From assembly GCA_019187225.1 (NCBI GenBank), contig JABAQQ010000002.1:1-64000 (forward strand): DNA of 64,000 nt, read 5' to 3'. Position 1 is the first letter of the stretch. The number at the start of each line of letters is the position of its first letter. A model generated the notes under the pieces. The model had not been told where the DNA came from and ran no database searches. It saw only the letters and a program-made list of their open reading frames with translations. A program made the position numbers and the translations under genes. Source of the stretch: Saprospiraceae bacterium (GTDB lineage: Bacteria; Bacteroidota; Bacteroidia; Chitinophagales; Saprospiraceae). This document shows positions 50,071-58,528 of this stretch, piece by piece.

Positions 50071-50799
50071 CTACTTCTTCGCCGGCATCTCGAATATCTT
50101 CTCGTCTACTGTCGGGTTGAGGGTAACGGCAGTAACGGTGATCGTGGAATTGCCCATCATCGGATTGGCCTGTTGCATGGTAAAGGGGAAAACGATGTTG
50201 TCCTGGGTTTTAAAGTTGGAATACACCGTCGCGGTTTGCATTTCCTTGCCGTCCACTTCTTCTACCTGGACATTTTTGATCTCGTAGTAGGTCTCAGGAT
50301 CGTAAAAGGCGTACTCGATTTTTTTATCGCCTTTGTTGATCTTGATCTTCAGTGCTTCGGTACCGTCCACGTCTTCTTTGCCGACATACTCGACGGTGTA
50401 GCCTTTTTCTTTGTAACCGACAATGGCGCCGTCAATATCGGTCATGCTGGTCATGGCTTTCACCTGGTCGGCGGTCATGGGTTCGGGGTCGGTTTTGCCC
50501 ATGAAGGGATTGTTGGACCAGCCCTTGTCTCCGTTGATGACCGAAGTTTGGACCATACCCATCACCGAAACATCCATACGTGCAGCTTTATCGCGTACGG
50601 CTACCATCGTCCAGCCGATGGCCATGCCGGCAGCGGCTTCCGATGTGATGTTGGCTTCCATCTTGATGGCTTTTACGTCCTTCCAGTGTTGCGCGCCGGT
50701 GGCTTCGATGTGTTTGGTAATGATGTCTTCAGCGGTTTGGGCTGAGGCGAAAGTGTTGATAATCAGGAGCAATGCTGCTGCTAAGAGCGTTTTTTTCAT
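50071..50799 (-). CDS. LolA-like periplasmic protein
   Basis: 242 residues. Signal peptide at 1-21 (ending FASAQ), followed by AEDIITKHIEATGAQHW and a beta-rich fold with VYSNFKTQDNIVFPF, matching the half-barrel of outer-membrane lipoprotein-sorting proteins (LolA/MlaA-like superfamily as used in Bacteroidota annotation). It may carry a lipoprotein or lipid across the periplasm. The C-terminal TVDEKIFEMPAKK is a common ending for this group. It is a single-gene unit with its own terminator. Confidence 0.85.
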   Translation of the reverse strand: MKKTLLAAALLLIINTFASAQTAEDIITKHIEATGAQHWKDVKAIKMEANITSEAAAGMAIGWTMVAVRDKAARMDVSVMGMVQTSVINGDKGWSNNPFMGKTDPEPMTADQVKAMTSMTDIDGAIVGYKEKGYTVEYVGKEDVDGTEALKIKINKGDKKIEYAFYDPETYYEIKNVQVEEVDGKEMQTATVYSNFKTQDNIVFPFTMQQANPMMGNSTITVTAVTLNPTVDEKIFEMPAKK

Positions 50800-51144
50800 A
50801 ACAGAAAATTGATTTGAGCGATTTTTTGCCGAAATGGCTTTTTAAAAGCGGTCACAAAACAACGGGGATGAATCACAGCGCGCGCGAAAAATTCGATGAG
50901 CAATGACGGGCAGACGATGCAGGCGGGTTTTATGGGCGTTTGTGTACAGTCGCAGTGTTATTAACCCCGCTTTAATTCTGACCGCTCAAATTTCTGCAAT
51001 GCAGCGACTTTTAACAACCTCATTTGATAACAGGTTTGTCCGGCGCAATCAAATTTTATTTTTCCTGCAAAAAGGCAAAAACTATGTCCCGGAAGTTGCC
51101 TTAGTTTGCCCCTGCATTTATCGTTCCTCATTAATGTTCAAAAA
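50800..51144. other. 345-base divergent gap
   Basis: No gene, repeat or convincing promoter was recognised between the LolA-like gene and the divergent isomerase gene. Confidence 0.6.
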
Positions 51145-52041
51145 ATGCCTACTCGTCGCCGCGCACTCAAAACTTTGCTCGCCGGAGCCGCCGCCCTGAC
51201 AGCTTCGCCCAAACTCTCTTTTGCCGAGATGTCTGAAAACCAACCGTCTACCGTCTACCGTCAACAGTCCACCGTAAGGAAGGGCAACATCCGCCATTCC
51301 GTATGCCGTTGGTGTTTCAACGACACGCCGCTCGACGAACTCTGCCTCTTTGGCAAGCAGATCGGCATTTCTGCAATAGACCTTGTGGGGCCTAAAGATT
51401 GGGAAACCCTGAAAAAACACGGCCTCGACTCCTCCATGTGCAACGGCGCGGAGATCAACCTCGTGGACGGCTGGAACGACCCGAAATTCCACGACAAATT
51501 AGTTCAGAACTATTCGGAAATGATCCCGCTCGTGGCGAAAGCGGGTTACAAAAACCTCATTTGTTTCAGCGGCAACAAACGCGGCATGGACGACGAAACC
51601 GGGTTGAAAAACTGCGTGGAGGGCCTGAAAAAGATCATGTCGCTGGCGGAAAAAAACGGCGTGGTGCTCCAGATCGAAGTGTTCAACTCCAAAGTGAACC
51701 ACCCCGACTACATGGCCGACAACACGCCCTGGACGGTGGAACTCTGCAAACGCATCGGCTCCGAAAACTTCAAGATACTGTGGGACATCTACCACATGCA
51801 GATCAACGAAGGCGACGTGATCCGCACCATCCAGAACAACCACCAGTACTTCGGCCATTACCATACCGCCGGGGTGCCGGGCCGTCACGAGATTGACGAA
51901 ACGCAGGAACTCTACTATCCGGCTATTATGCGGGCTATTGTGGCGACGGGGTATAAAGGTTACGTGGCGCAGGAGTTTATTCCGACGCATGCTAACAAAC
52001 TGGCGTCGCTTGGTAGTGCGATAGACATTTGTGACGTGTAA
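51145..52041 (+). CDS. Tat-exported sugar-phosphate isomerase/epimerase-like TIM barrel
   Basis: 298 residues. A twin-arginine signal (TRRRALKTLLAGAAALTA) precedes an AP-endonuclease-2-like TIM barrel: CRWCFNDTPLDELCLF, GISAIDLVGP, LQIEVFNSKVNHPDYM, ILWDIYHMQINEGDVIR and GHYHTAGVPGRHEID, in which Glu, Asp and His residues form the metal site of hydroxypyruvate-isomerase-like enzymes. It probably works in the periplasm on an oxidised sugar. Residues about 33-45 (PSTVYRQQSTVRK), between the signal and the barrel, are encoded by a heptamer repeat. It precedes the GMC oxidoreductase by 69 bases on the same strand. Confidence 0.88.
   Translation: MPTRRRALKTLLAGAAALTASPKLSFAEMSENQPSTVYRQQSTVRKGNIRHSVCRWCFNDTPLDELCLFGKQIGISAIDLVGPKDWETLKKHGLDSSMCNGAEINLVDGWNDPKFHDKLVQNYSEMIPLVAKAGYKNLICFSGNKRGMDDETGLKNCVEGLKKIMSLAEKNGVVLQIEVFNSKVNHPDYMADNTPWTVELCKRIGSENFKILWDIYHMQINEGDVIRTIQNNHQYFGHYHTAGVPGRHEIDETQELYYPAIMRAIVATGYKGYVAQEFIPTHANKLASLGSAIDICDV
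51244..51278. repeat. CCGTCTA heptamer repeat in coding sequence
   Basis: Heptamers ccgtcta, ccgtcta, ccgtcaa, cagtcca within the isomerase gene, same family as 30551-30605. Confidence 0.8.
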
Positions 52042-52110
52042 ACATGTAAGTTTGACGGCATGGTTTCACTACATAAATAATTGATCATCAAAACTTTATC
52101 ATAAATAATA

Positions 52111-53787
52111 ATGGCTGAAAAATACGACGCGATCGTCGTCGGCTCCGGCATCGCCGGCGGCTGGGCGGCAAAAGAACTCACCGAAAAAGGTCTCAAGACC
52201 ATCATGCTCGAGCGCGGCAAGGACGTGAAACACGTCACCGATTATCCCGCCGCAACGAAAAAAATCTGGGAATTCCCGCACCGGGGCAGGCTCACCAACG
52301 AAATGAAAGCCACTCACCCGGTGCAAAAACGCGACTATCCGTACAACGAGTTCACGCCCGACTGGTGGGTCAACGACCTCGAATGTCCCTATACCGAAGT
52401 CAAGCGCTTCGACTGGTACCGAGGCTTCCACGTCGGCGGCAAATCGCTCATGTGGGGCCGCCAGAGCTACCGCCTCAGCGACTTCGACTTCGAAGCCAAC
52501 GCCAAAGAAGGCATCGCCATTGACTGGCCCATCCGCTACAAGGACATCGCACCCTGGTACGATTACGTGGAGACTTTCGCCGGCATCAGCGGCTCTTTGG
52601 ACGGTTTGCCCCAACTCCCCGACGGCAAGTTTTTGCCGCCGATGGAGATGAACATCGTGGAAAAAGAAGTCGCCGCCCGCATCAAGGCGAAGTGGGAACA
52701 CCGCCGCATGATCATCGGCCGTGTGGCCAACCTGACGCAGGAACACAAGGGTCGCGGCTCGTGCCAATACCGCAACCTCTGCGCGCGTGGCTGTCCGTTC
52801 GGAGCGTATTTCAGCACCCAATCGGCCACCTTGCCGGCAGCAGTCGCCACGGGAAATCTCACGCTGCGACCATTTTCCATTGTCAACCAGATACTCTACG
52901 ACAAGGACAAAAAACGGGCGAAAGGCGTACTGGTCATAGACGCTGAAACCTTGCAAACCATCGAGTACGAAGCGAAGATCATCTTTGTTTGCGGCTCCAC
53001 GCTCGGCTCCACCCAACTGCTGCTCAACTCCATCGAAATGGGCGGCCTGCCCGACGGCATCGGCAACTCCAGCGGCCAACTCGGCCACAACCTGATGGAC
53101 CACCACTTCCGATGCGGCGCAGGCGGCATCGTCGAAGGGTTCGAGGACAAGATCCCTTATGGCCGCCGCGCCAATGGCATTTACGTTCCGCGCTTCCGCA
53201 ACCTTTTTGGCGACAAACGCGACTACCTGCGCGGCTTCGGCTACCAGGGCGGCGCCAACCGCCAGAACTGGAGCCGCGAAGTGGCCGAACTTAGCATCGG
53301 CGCCGATTTTAAGAATGCTTTGTGCGAACCCGGCCAGTGGAGCATCGGTCTCGGCGGTTTCGGCGAAATGTTGCCCTACTACGAAAACAAAGTCACGCTC
53401 GACAAAACGAAAAAGGACAAGTGGGGCCAATATGTGCTGGCCATAGATTGCGAACTCAAAGAGAACGAGAACAAAATGCGCAAGGACATGATGGCCGACG
53501 CTGCCGAAATGCTCAATGCCGCCGGCGTGAAAAAAGTGGAAACCTACGACCGCGGCTCTTTCCCCGGTATGGCCATCCACGAAATGGGCACCATGCGCAT
53601 GGGCAACGACCCCAAGACCTCCGTGCTCAACCGCTGGAACCAGATGCACGACGTCCCCAATGTGTTCGTCACCGACGGCTCGTGCATGACTTCTATCGCG
53701 TGCGTGAATCCATCGCTGACTTTTATGGCGCTCACGGCAAGGGCGGCGGATTATGCGGTGGGGGAAATGAAGAAGGGGAATTTGTAG
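52111..53787 (+). CDS. GMC-family FAD-dependent oxidoreductase
   Basis: 558 residues. The Rossmann FAD motif is DAIVVGSGIAGGWAAKEL (residues 5-22). GMC signature regions follow (VGGKSLMWGRQSYRL near 110, and the C-terminal FPGMAIHEMGTMRMG with the catalytic His, and DGSCMTSIACVNPSL). It has no signal peptide and is presumably exported with a Tat partner, as in other gluconate-dehydrogenase-type complexes, oxidising a sugar or polyol in the periplasm. It is upstream of a gluconate-2-dehydrogenase subunit-3 relative, but about 4 kb of other genes now separates them. Confidence 0.92.
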   Translation: MAEKYDAIVVGSGIAGGWAAKELTEKGLKTIMLERGKDVKHVTDYPAATKKIWEFPHRGRLTNEMKATHPVQKRDYPYNEFTPDWWVNDLECPYTEVKRFDWYRGFHVGGKSLMWGRQSYRLSDFDFEANAKEGIAIDWPIRYKDIAPWYDYVETFAGISGSLDGLPQLPDGKFLPPMEMNIVEKEVAARIKAKWEHRRMIIGRVANLTQEHKGRGSCQYRNLCARGCPFGAYFSTQSATLPAAVATGNLTLRPFSIVNQILYDKDKKRAKGVLVIDAETLQTIEYEAKIIFVCGSTLGSTQLLLNSIEMGGLPDGIGNSSGQLGHNLMDHHFRCGAGGIVEGFEDKIPYGRRANGIYVPRFRNLFGDKRDYLRGFGYQGGANRQNWSREVAELSIGADFKNALCEPGQWSIGLGGFGEMLPYYENKVTLDKTKKDKWGQYVLAIDCELKENENKMRKDMMADAAEMLNAAGVKKVETYDRGSFPGMAIHEMGTMRMGNDPKTSVLNRWNQMHDVPNVFVTDGSCMTSIACVNPSLTFMALTARAADYAVGEMKKGNL

Positions 53788-53909
53788 TTTTTTGTCATCT
53801 GGTATGCATCTGTCCGTTCTAAGCCGGGAAAAACCGGGTGCAAAAACGCAGATCGGCTGGGCGTTTACAATTTGACAAAGGAACCTTATTTTTACAAAAA
53901 AATATCGCC

Positions 53910-54248
53910 ATGACAGCTTTGCAAAAAGTGAAAGACCTGTTACCCGAAATGTCGCCCGGTGAAAAAGCACAGGTAGCCAAGTGGATAAGCGACGACCTGA
54001 GTTATCGTTTCCCGGGCATTGAAAAAACACCGGGCTTATGCGGCGGCAGCGCATGCATTGTCCGTACCCGGATACCTGTTTGGCTGCTCGTTGAAGCCCG
54101 TCAGGCAGGTGCTTCGGAAGCCGATTTACTGAAATCATACCCTTCTCTCCGGGCGGAAGATTTGACAAACGCTTGGGCGTATTACCGCGCCAGTAAAGCA
54201 GAAGTTGAGCAAGAAATTCTTGAGAACGAAGAAGTGGAAGCAGGATAA
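53910..54248 (+). CDS. DUF433-domain antitoxin-like protein
   Basis: 112 residues. A DUF433 helix-turn-helix is visible in GGSACIVRTRIPVWLLVEARQAGASEADLLKSYPSLRAEDL. This family pairs with DUF5615 PIN-like toxins; none follows here, so it is an orphan. The N-terminal SPGEKAQVAKWISDDLSY is outside the domain. The start at 53910 is chosen because an upstream ATG adds an unmatched leader. It is first in an inserted region between the two dehydrogenase genes. Confidence 0.8.
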   Translation: MTALQKVKDLLPEMSPGEKAQVAKWISDDLSYRFPGIEKTPGLCGGSACIVRTRIPVWLLVEARQAGASEADLLKSYPSLRAEDLTNAWAYYRASKAEVEQEILENEEVEAG

Positions 54249-54293
54249 GTACAAACTCCAAGACCATTATCCTTAATCTGAATTCATTTCTCA

Positions 54294-54574
54294 ATGAAAT
54301 GCTCTAATTTTCAGTATAGTAATCATGCTGTTCTTCATATGTTCAAGCGGAGCATCTCTGCCGATGAAGTGGAAGAAGTCATAACGCACGGGGAGACGAT
54401 TAAAATTATCCTAATGACAAGCCATATCCGAGTTTTCTAAAATTGGGGACAGTAAATGGCAGGCCAATTCATGTGGTAGTTAGCAAAGACAGCCTAAGCG
54501 GAATTTGTTATGTAATTACTACTTATCTGCCCGACCCACTCATTTGGAGTTCCGATTTTAAAAACAAAATTTAA
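54294..54574 (+). pseudogene. DUF4258-type toxin gene broken by a frameshift
   Basis: From ATG 54294 the frame encodes MKCSNFQYSNHAVLHMFKR and SADEVEEVITHGETIK, the start of a DUF4258 domain. After codon 54402-54404 one base appears missing: the next frame, from 54407, continues as YPNDKPYPSFLKLGTVNGR and PIHVVVSKDSLSGICYVIT, ending TYLPDPLIWSSDFKNKI and a stop at 54572. Together the pieces form a complete domain of about 93 residues. In its own frame the product stops early at VF. The YgiT-type gene starts 4 bases later, the normal order of this toxin-antitoxin pair. Confidence 0.88.
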
Positions 54575-54578
54575 CGCG

Positions 54579-54809
54579 ATGCACCAATGTTCAATTTGCA
54601 AAATCGGCGAACTAAAGCCCGGCCATGTGACCGTGACTCTGGAGCAGAATAATTCGATTGTGCTGCTTAAAAATGTACCCGCTCAAGTATGCAGCAACTG
54701 CGCGAGTTATTTTCTCGACAGCGAAACTACTCGTGAGGTATTAAAAAAAGCCGAAAATTCTGTTCAAAATGGAGCGGAACTCGAAGTTATCAGAATGCGT
54801 GCAGCTTGA
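54579..54809 (+). CDS. YgiT-type zinc-finger antitoxin-like protein
   Basis: 76 residues. Two CxxC pairs (CSICKIG near residue 4 and CSNCASYF near 38) form the zinc finger of YgiT/MqsA-type proteins; the C-terminal helix-turn-helix of MqsA is absent, as in the short forms that pair with DUF4258 toxins. It is 4 bases after the broken toxin gene. The pair would have been a type II system; with the toxin frame broken it may now only be a relic. Confidence 0.9.
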   Translation: MHQCSICKIGELKPGHVTVTLEQNNSIVLLKNVPAQVCSNCASYFLDSETTREVLKKAENSVQNGAELEVIRMRAA

Positions 54810-54906
54810 CTTTTTAGTGCCGATGTGGCTTTCCGCCAACAACAACTCGTGTGAGAAACCGGACAAAATGTCCCGTTCTTAGTGCATGGCCGCTCACTCC
54901 GCCGCT

Positions 54907-54930
54907 TGTTGTCGGCGGGGAGGCCGACAA
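54907..54930. repeat. 9-bp hairpin GTTGTCGGC/GCCGACAAC
   Basis: Perfect stem with a 6-base loop, 49 bases upstream of the delta-60 gene start. A nearby ACCGGACA (54858-54865) also occurs downstream of that gene at 57761. Confidence 0.7.
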
Positions 54931-54978
54931 CGGCAAAAAACAGTCAACAACTCATTTGTTTTCAAAATTACTCAAAAA

Positions 54979-57741
54979 ATGAAAAAAAAACAAACTATCC
55001 GGCGCATCATCAGGAACATTAGTTCCGGCAGTTGTTTTCTGGCACTGCTTATCTTGTTTGCAATTTCAACTGCCCGGGCACAAAATGGCGGCGATATTGA
55101 CCCCGGCTTTGGCGATGCCGGCCGGGTCATTGAAAACCTGGGGCAGAGTTACGAATTGGCCTATGGTGCGGTGGTGCAACCCGATGGCAAGATCATTACT
55201 GTGGGCGACTTGTGGACGGGTCTGAATGACTACGTTTTCGTTGCCCGCCACAACGCCGACGGTACATTGGACAGTACTTTTGCTACCAACGGTTTCGCCC
55301 AGTTCGGCAGTGATACGACCGACCTGCTGCCGACCGGAGGGGGGGCGCTGCAGGCTGACGGTAAAATTCTGGTTGCAGGATTGGCGCTGGTGCACAACGG
55401 ATTGAGGGGGTTTATGCTGCGCCTGCTCCCCGACGGTACGCCTGACCCCGGCTTCGGCAACAATGGACTGGTGGTGTACAATACCGGTACAACCAGCCGC
55501 TTTTATGCAGTGGCAGCGGCGCCGGGTGGCAGAATTCTGGCGGCAGGAAGCGTCAGTACAGGAGCGGGTAGCAATTCTGCTGTGGTGCGTTTTCTGAACG
55601 ACGGTTCATTAGACCCCGACTTTGGCGATAACGGCCTTGCCGAGGTGGCGGTCAATACTTTTACGACCGATATTTTTTACAGTCTCGCTTTTTTCCCCAA
55701 CGGAGATATCTTGGCTACCGGCGCCAGCAATATCGTCGGTACCGGTGTAGCCGTACGGCTGACATCGAACGGGTCCCCGGCAGCAGGTTTTGGAACCAAT
55801 GGCATTGCTGAAATTGAAGTGCCCGACCATACCATTTTTTTCTACGGCTCCGCAGTGCAACCTGATGGAAAAGTCCTGTTGGGAGGCTACCGCAGCAAGG
55901 TGCCGAACCGCGATGTTATGGTTACACGGCTTTTGTCCGACGGCACCCCGGATGCGGGCTTCGGCAGCGCAGGTACTGCCTTTACCGATGTAGGTGTCTC
56001 TGACATATTACGCGCTCTGACCCTGCTGCCCGATGGAAAAATACTGGGGGCAGGCTATCAGGCTTCGACTGGTGGTCCCGCGCAGGCGCTGCTCCTGCGC
56101 TATACTGCCGCAGGCAACCTCGATGCTTCTTTCGGGGACAACGGTATCGTCACCGACTTCAGCGATACTGAGGTGTCGCGTTTTTATGCCCTTGCACTGC
56201 GCTCTAATGGCAACCTGCTTGCCGCTGGCCATCGTCAGAACGCCCGGAACCACTATGACCTGGCCCTGGCCGGGTTTCAGGCCAATGGTTCGGCAGACCC
56301 GGCTTTTGGCATTACAGACGATGGCTGGCAGAGCGACAACCTGGCTTCTGCCGACAATGTAGTGAATGCGGTATTGCCTGGGGAAAACGGCCATATTATT
56401 GTGGTTGGCAGCACCCCCGTTGCCGTGGAGTTCAATGTTTCGCAGTATTCATCCGAAGGGACCCGGCTGAGTTTCGATTCACTGGATGCTATGTCCAATA
56501 TTCAAAATGTCATGCCGATAGACGGTGGAGGATTTATGGTGCATGGCATATCCTTCGATACCTGCATCGTTTGGAAATTCAAAACCGATGGCACATTGGA
56601 CGGGGCATTCGGGGACCTGGGCATTTTGCGAATTGTATTACCGGATATGAGCAGCCTTACATTCGTGGATGCAGCCATGCTGCCCGACGGTAAAGTCCTT
56701 TTGTGTGGCGGCGGCATTGATCAGAATAACAACTACCTGAATTTTATCGCCCGGGTATTGCCCGACGGCAGCCCGGATATGGGTTGGAACGGCACGGGCA
56801 TATTGGAACTGCCATCATCTATTAGCGCAATCGGCCATGTGCTGTGCTTACAGCCCGACGGCAAGCTATTGGTTGGCGGGCGCGCTTCCACGGACAACAA
56901 ATTCTTTTTGGCTCGTTATGAGATCAACGGTGCGACAGACGCCGGATTTGGCATCAATGGCATTCAACTCCAGGAAGCAGGTGGACCCGACGAAGTTGTT
57001 CGGGATATAGTACTCGATCCGGTGGGGCGAATCGTGGTCGCTGTATCAGTTACGTCATCAGTTGATGTGTTGCAGAATGTCGTGTTGCGTTTTTCCCCTT
57101 CCGGCTTTTTGGAGTCGGGGTTTGGCGACGGCGGAGCGGTTATCTTCCCTATTGGCAGCGGCATCAATAATTACTACGAATTCAAGTGTAATTATCGTTT
57201 GGGTGTACAGGCCGATAGCAAAATCCTGCTCAGTAGTTTTGCGGACAACGATATGGTATTGTACCGGCTGTTGCCCAATGGCATGTCAGACAGCGATTTC
57301 GGGGTCAATGGCGCCGTAAAGACCGATATATTTGGGAAGGTTGACATACCGGGACATTTGCTGGTTCAATCCGATCATAAAATCCTGCAATCCGGTATGG
57401 CTTATAATGGCGCCGACTACGATGCCGTTTTGCTGCGCTATTTGCCCGGTTTGGTTGTCGGGACTAAAGACCTCACACCGGAGGGCAGTTTGTGGCTGAT
57501 CTACCCCAACCCGGTGCGCGAAATTGCAACGCTGCGTTTTCAAAACCCGGTCGCTGGCAATGTGACTGTACAATTGGAAACAACAGGAGGACAAGTGTTG
57601 CAAACTTTATTCAACGCACCGCGAACTGCAGGCGAACAAACCCTCGAATTGCGGATGAATAGCAATCTGCCAGCAGGCGCCTACGTGTGCAGGGTGGTGA
57701 CACCGGGAGGCCAGGTAGCTATCCGACTCTTTCGACTATAA
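54979..57741 (+). CDS. Delta-60-repeat surface protein with T9SS domain
   Basis: 920 residues. Signal peptide (about 1-35, ISTARAQ). Then about 13 delta-60 (DxxFGxxG) repeats of 50-60 residues, for example DGTLDSTFATNGFAQFG, DGTPDPGFGNNGLVVYN, DGSLDPDFGDNGLAEVA, NGSPAAGFGTNGIAEIE, DGTPDAGFGSAG, AGNLDASFGDNG, DGTLDGAFGDLG and SGFLESGFGDGG, each preceded by a QPDGKxL strand, consistent with a beta-propeller array. It ends in a T9SS type-A domain (YPNPVREIATLRFQNP ... LPAGAYVCRVVTPGG). Function unknown. It lies inside the region that separates the dehydrogenase genes. Confidence 0.9.
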   Translation: MKKKQTIRRIIRNISSGSCFLALLILFAISTARAQNGGDIDPGFGDAGRVIENLGQSYELAYGAVVQPDGKIITVGDLWTGLNDYVFVARHNADGTLDSTFATNGFAQFGSDTTDLLPTGGGALQADGKILVAGLALVHNGLRGFMLRLLPDGTPDPGFGNNGLVVYNTGTTSRFYAVAAAPGGRILAAGSVSTGAGSNSAVVRFLNDGSLDPDFGDNGLAEVAVNTFTTDIFYSLAFFPNGDILATGASNIVGTGVAVRLTSNGSPAAGFGTNGIAEIEVPDHTIFFYGSAVQPDGKVLLGGYRSKVPNRDVMVTRLLSDGTPDAGFGSAGTAFTDVGVSDILRALTLLPDGKILGAGYQASTGGPAQALLLRYTAAGNLDASFGDNGIVTDFSDTEVSRFYALALRSNGNLLAAGHRQNARNHYDLALAGFQANGSADPAFGITDDGWQSDNLASADNVVNAVLPGENGHIIVVGSTPVAVEFNVSQYSSEGTRLSFDSLDAMSNIQNVMPIDGGGFMVHGISFDTCIVWKFKTDGTLDGAFGDLGILRIVLPDMSSLTFVDAAMLPDGKVLLCGGGIDQNNNYLNFIARVLPDGSPDMGWNGTGILELPSSISAIGHVLCLQPDGKLLVGGRASTDNKFFLARYEINGATDAGFGINGIQLQEAGGPDEVVRDIVLDPVGRIVVAVSVTSSVDVLQNVVLRFSPSGFLESGFGDGGAVIFPIGSGINNYYEFKCNYRLGVQADSKILLSSFADNDMVLYRLLPNGMSDSDFGVNGAVKTDIFGKVDIPGHLLVQSDHKILQSGMAYNGADYDAVLLRYLPGLVVGTKDLTPEGSLWLIYPNPVREIATLRFQNPVAGNVTVQLETTGGQVLQTLFNAPRTAGEQTLELRMNSNLPAGAYVCRVVTPGGQVAIRLFRL

Positions 57742-57760
57742 TTGGCGTTTCCCCCATACC

Positions 57761-57870
57761 ACCGGACATTTTAAAATTTGCCACAAAGACAGTAAGGCCA
57801 AAAGGATTTAAGCCCCTGATTTATAATGCTTTGCGTCTTTGTCCCTTTGTGGTAGAAAAAAATGTCCGGT
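57761..57870. repeat. Long inverted repeat ACCGGACATTTT ... AAAATGTCCGGT
   Basis: Outer arms of 12 bp (57761-57772 with 57859-57870) and inner CCACAAAG / CTTTGTGG (57781-57788 with 57845-57852) pair perfectly. ACAAAG-type units fill the loop. It lies between the delta-60 gene and the subunit-3 gene. Confidence 0.9.
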
Positions 57871-57931
57871 AGCGCAGGTTGCCTCTCGTCAAAATTTATC
57901 ATCATCTTCAATGCAAAATCAACAAAAAAAT

Positions 57932-58528
57932 ATGAACCGACGCGAATTGCTCCAACGTACCTCCCTCCTCATCGGCGGCAGCCTGCTCGGCGCCGACAGC
58001 CTGCTCGCAAAAAACATTGACTGGGATGCCCTCGACGACTTGCCCGAAGACTATAAAAAGATCGGCCTGTTCAGCAAAAAACAGATCAAAATGATGAACG
58101 AGGTAGCCGACACCATCATCCCCACGACCGATACGCCGGGCGCCAAAGCCGCCAAAGTCGGGCAGTTCATGGCCGTTATGGTCAGCGACTGCTACGAACC
58201 GGACGAGCAAAAACGTTTCCTCGACGGCCTCGCTACTTTGGACGCCGAATGCAATAAACGCTACGGCAAAAAGTCGTTCGTGAAACTCTCACCCGCACAA
58301 CGCACCGAATTTCTGACAGCGATAGACAAGGAGCGCAAGGAATTTCAAAAGGACAAAAAGAAAAGAGAAGCCCCGAATCACTATTTCCAGACGCTGAAAG
58401 ACCTCGTGCTGTGGGGCTATTTCACTTCCGAGATCGGCGCGACGCAGGCGCTGCGTTTTGTGGAGTATCCGGGTAAATATACCACGATAGACTATAAGAA
58501 AGGGGATCGGGCCTGGGGCGGGTACTAA
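57932..58528 (+). CDS. Gluconate-2-dehydrogenase subunit-3-like protein
   Basis: 198 residues. A Tat-type signal (NRRELLQRTSLLIGGSLLG) is followed by a four-helix domain of the gluconate_2-dh3 family (EVADTIIPTTDTPGAKAAKVG, FMAVMVSDCYEPDEQ, LVLWGYFTSEIGATQALRF). Subunit 3 carries the GMC partner out through Tat and bridges to the electron carrier. The expected GMC gene is upstream but about 4.1 kb away (52111-53787). An ATG 21 bases further upstream is also possible. The coding end overlaps the next gene by 4 bases. Confidence 0.88.
   Translation: MNRRELLQRTSLLIGGSLLGADSLLAKNIDWDALDDLPEDYKKIGLFSKKQIKMMNEVADTIIPTTDTPGAKAAKVGQFMAVMVSDCYEPDEQKRFLDGLATLDAECNKRYGKKSFVKLSPAQRTEFLTAIDKERKEFQKDKKKREAPNHYFQTLKDLVLWGYFTSEIGATQALRFVEYPGKYTTIDYKKGDRAWGGY

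Noticed and set aside
52099-54294. Minus-strand open frame of 731 codons opposite the GMC gene
   Set aside because: It mirrors the GMC oxidoreductase codon pattern, matches no family and covers the DUF433 gene.
53910-54809. DUF433 protein and YgiT protein taken as one toxin-antitoxin pair
   Set aside because: Both are antitoxin-type; the YgiT gene pairs with the broken DUF4258 gene, and the DUF433 gene has no PIN-like toxin beside it.
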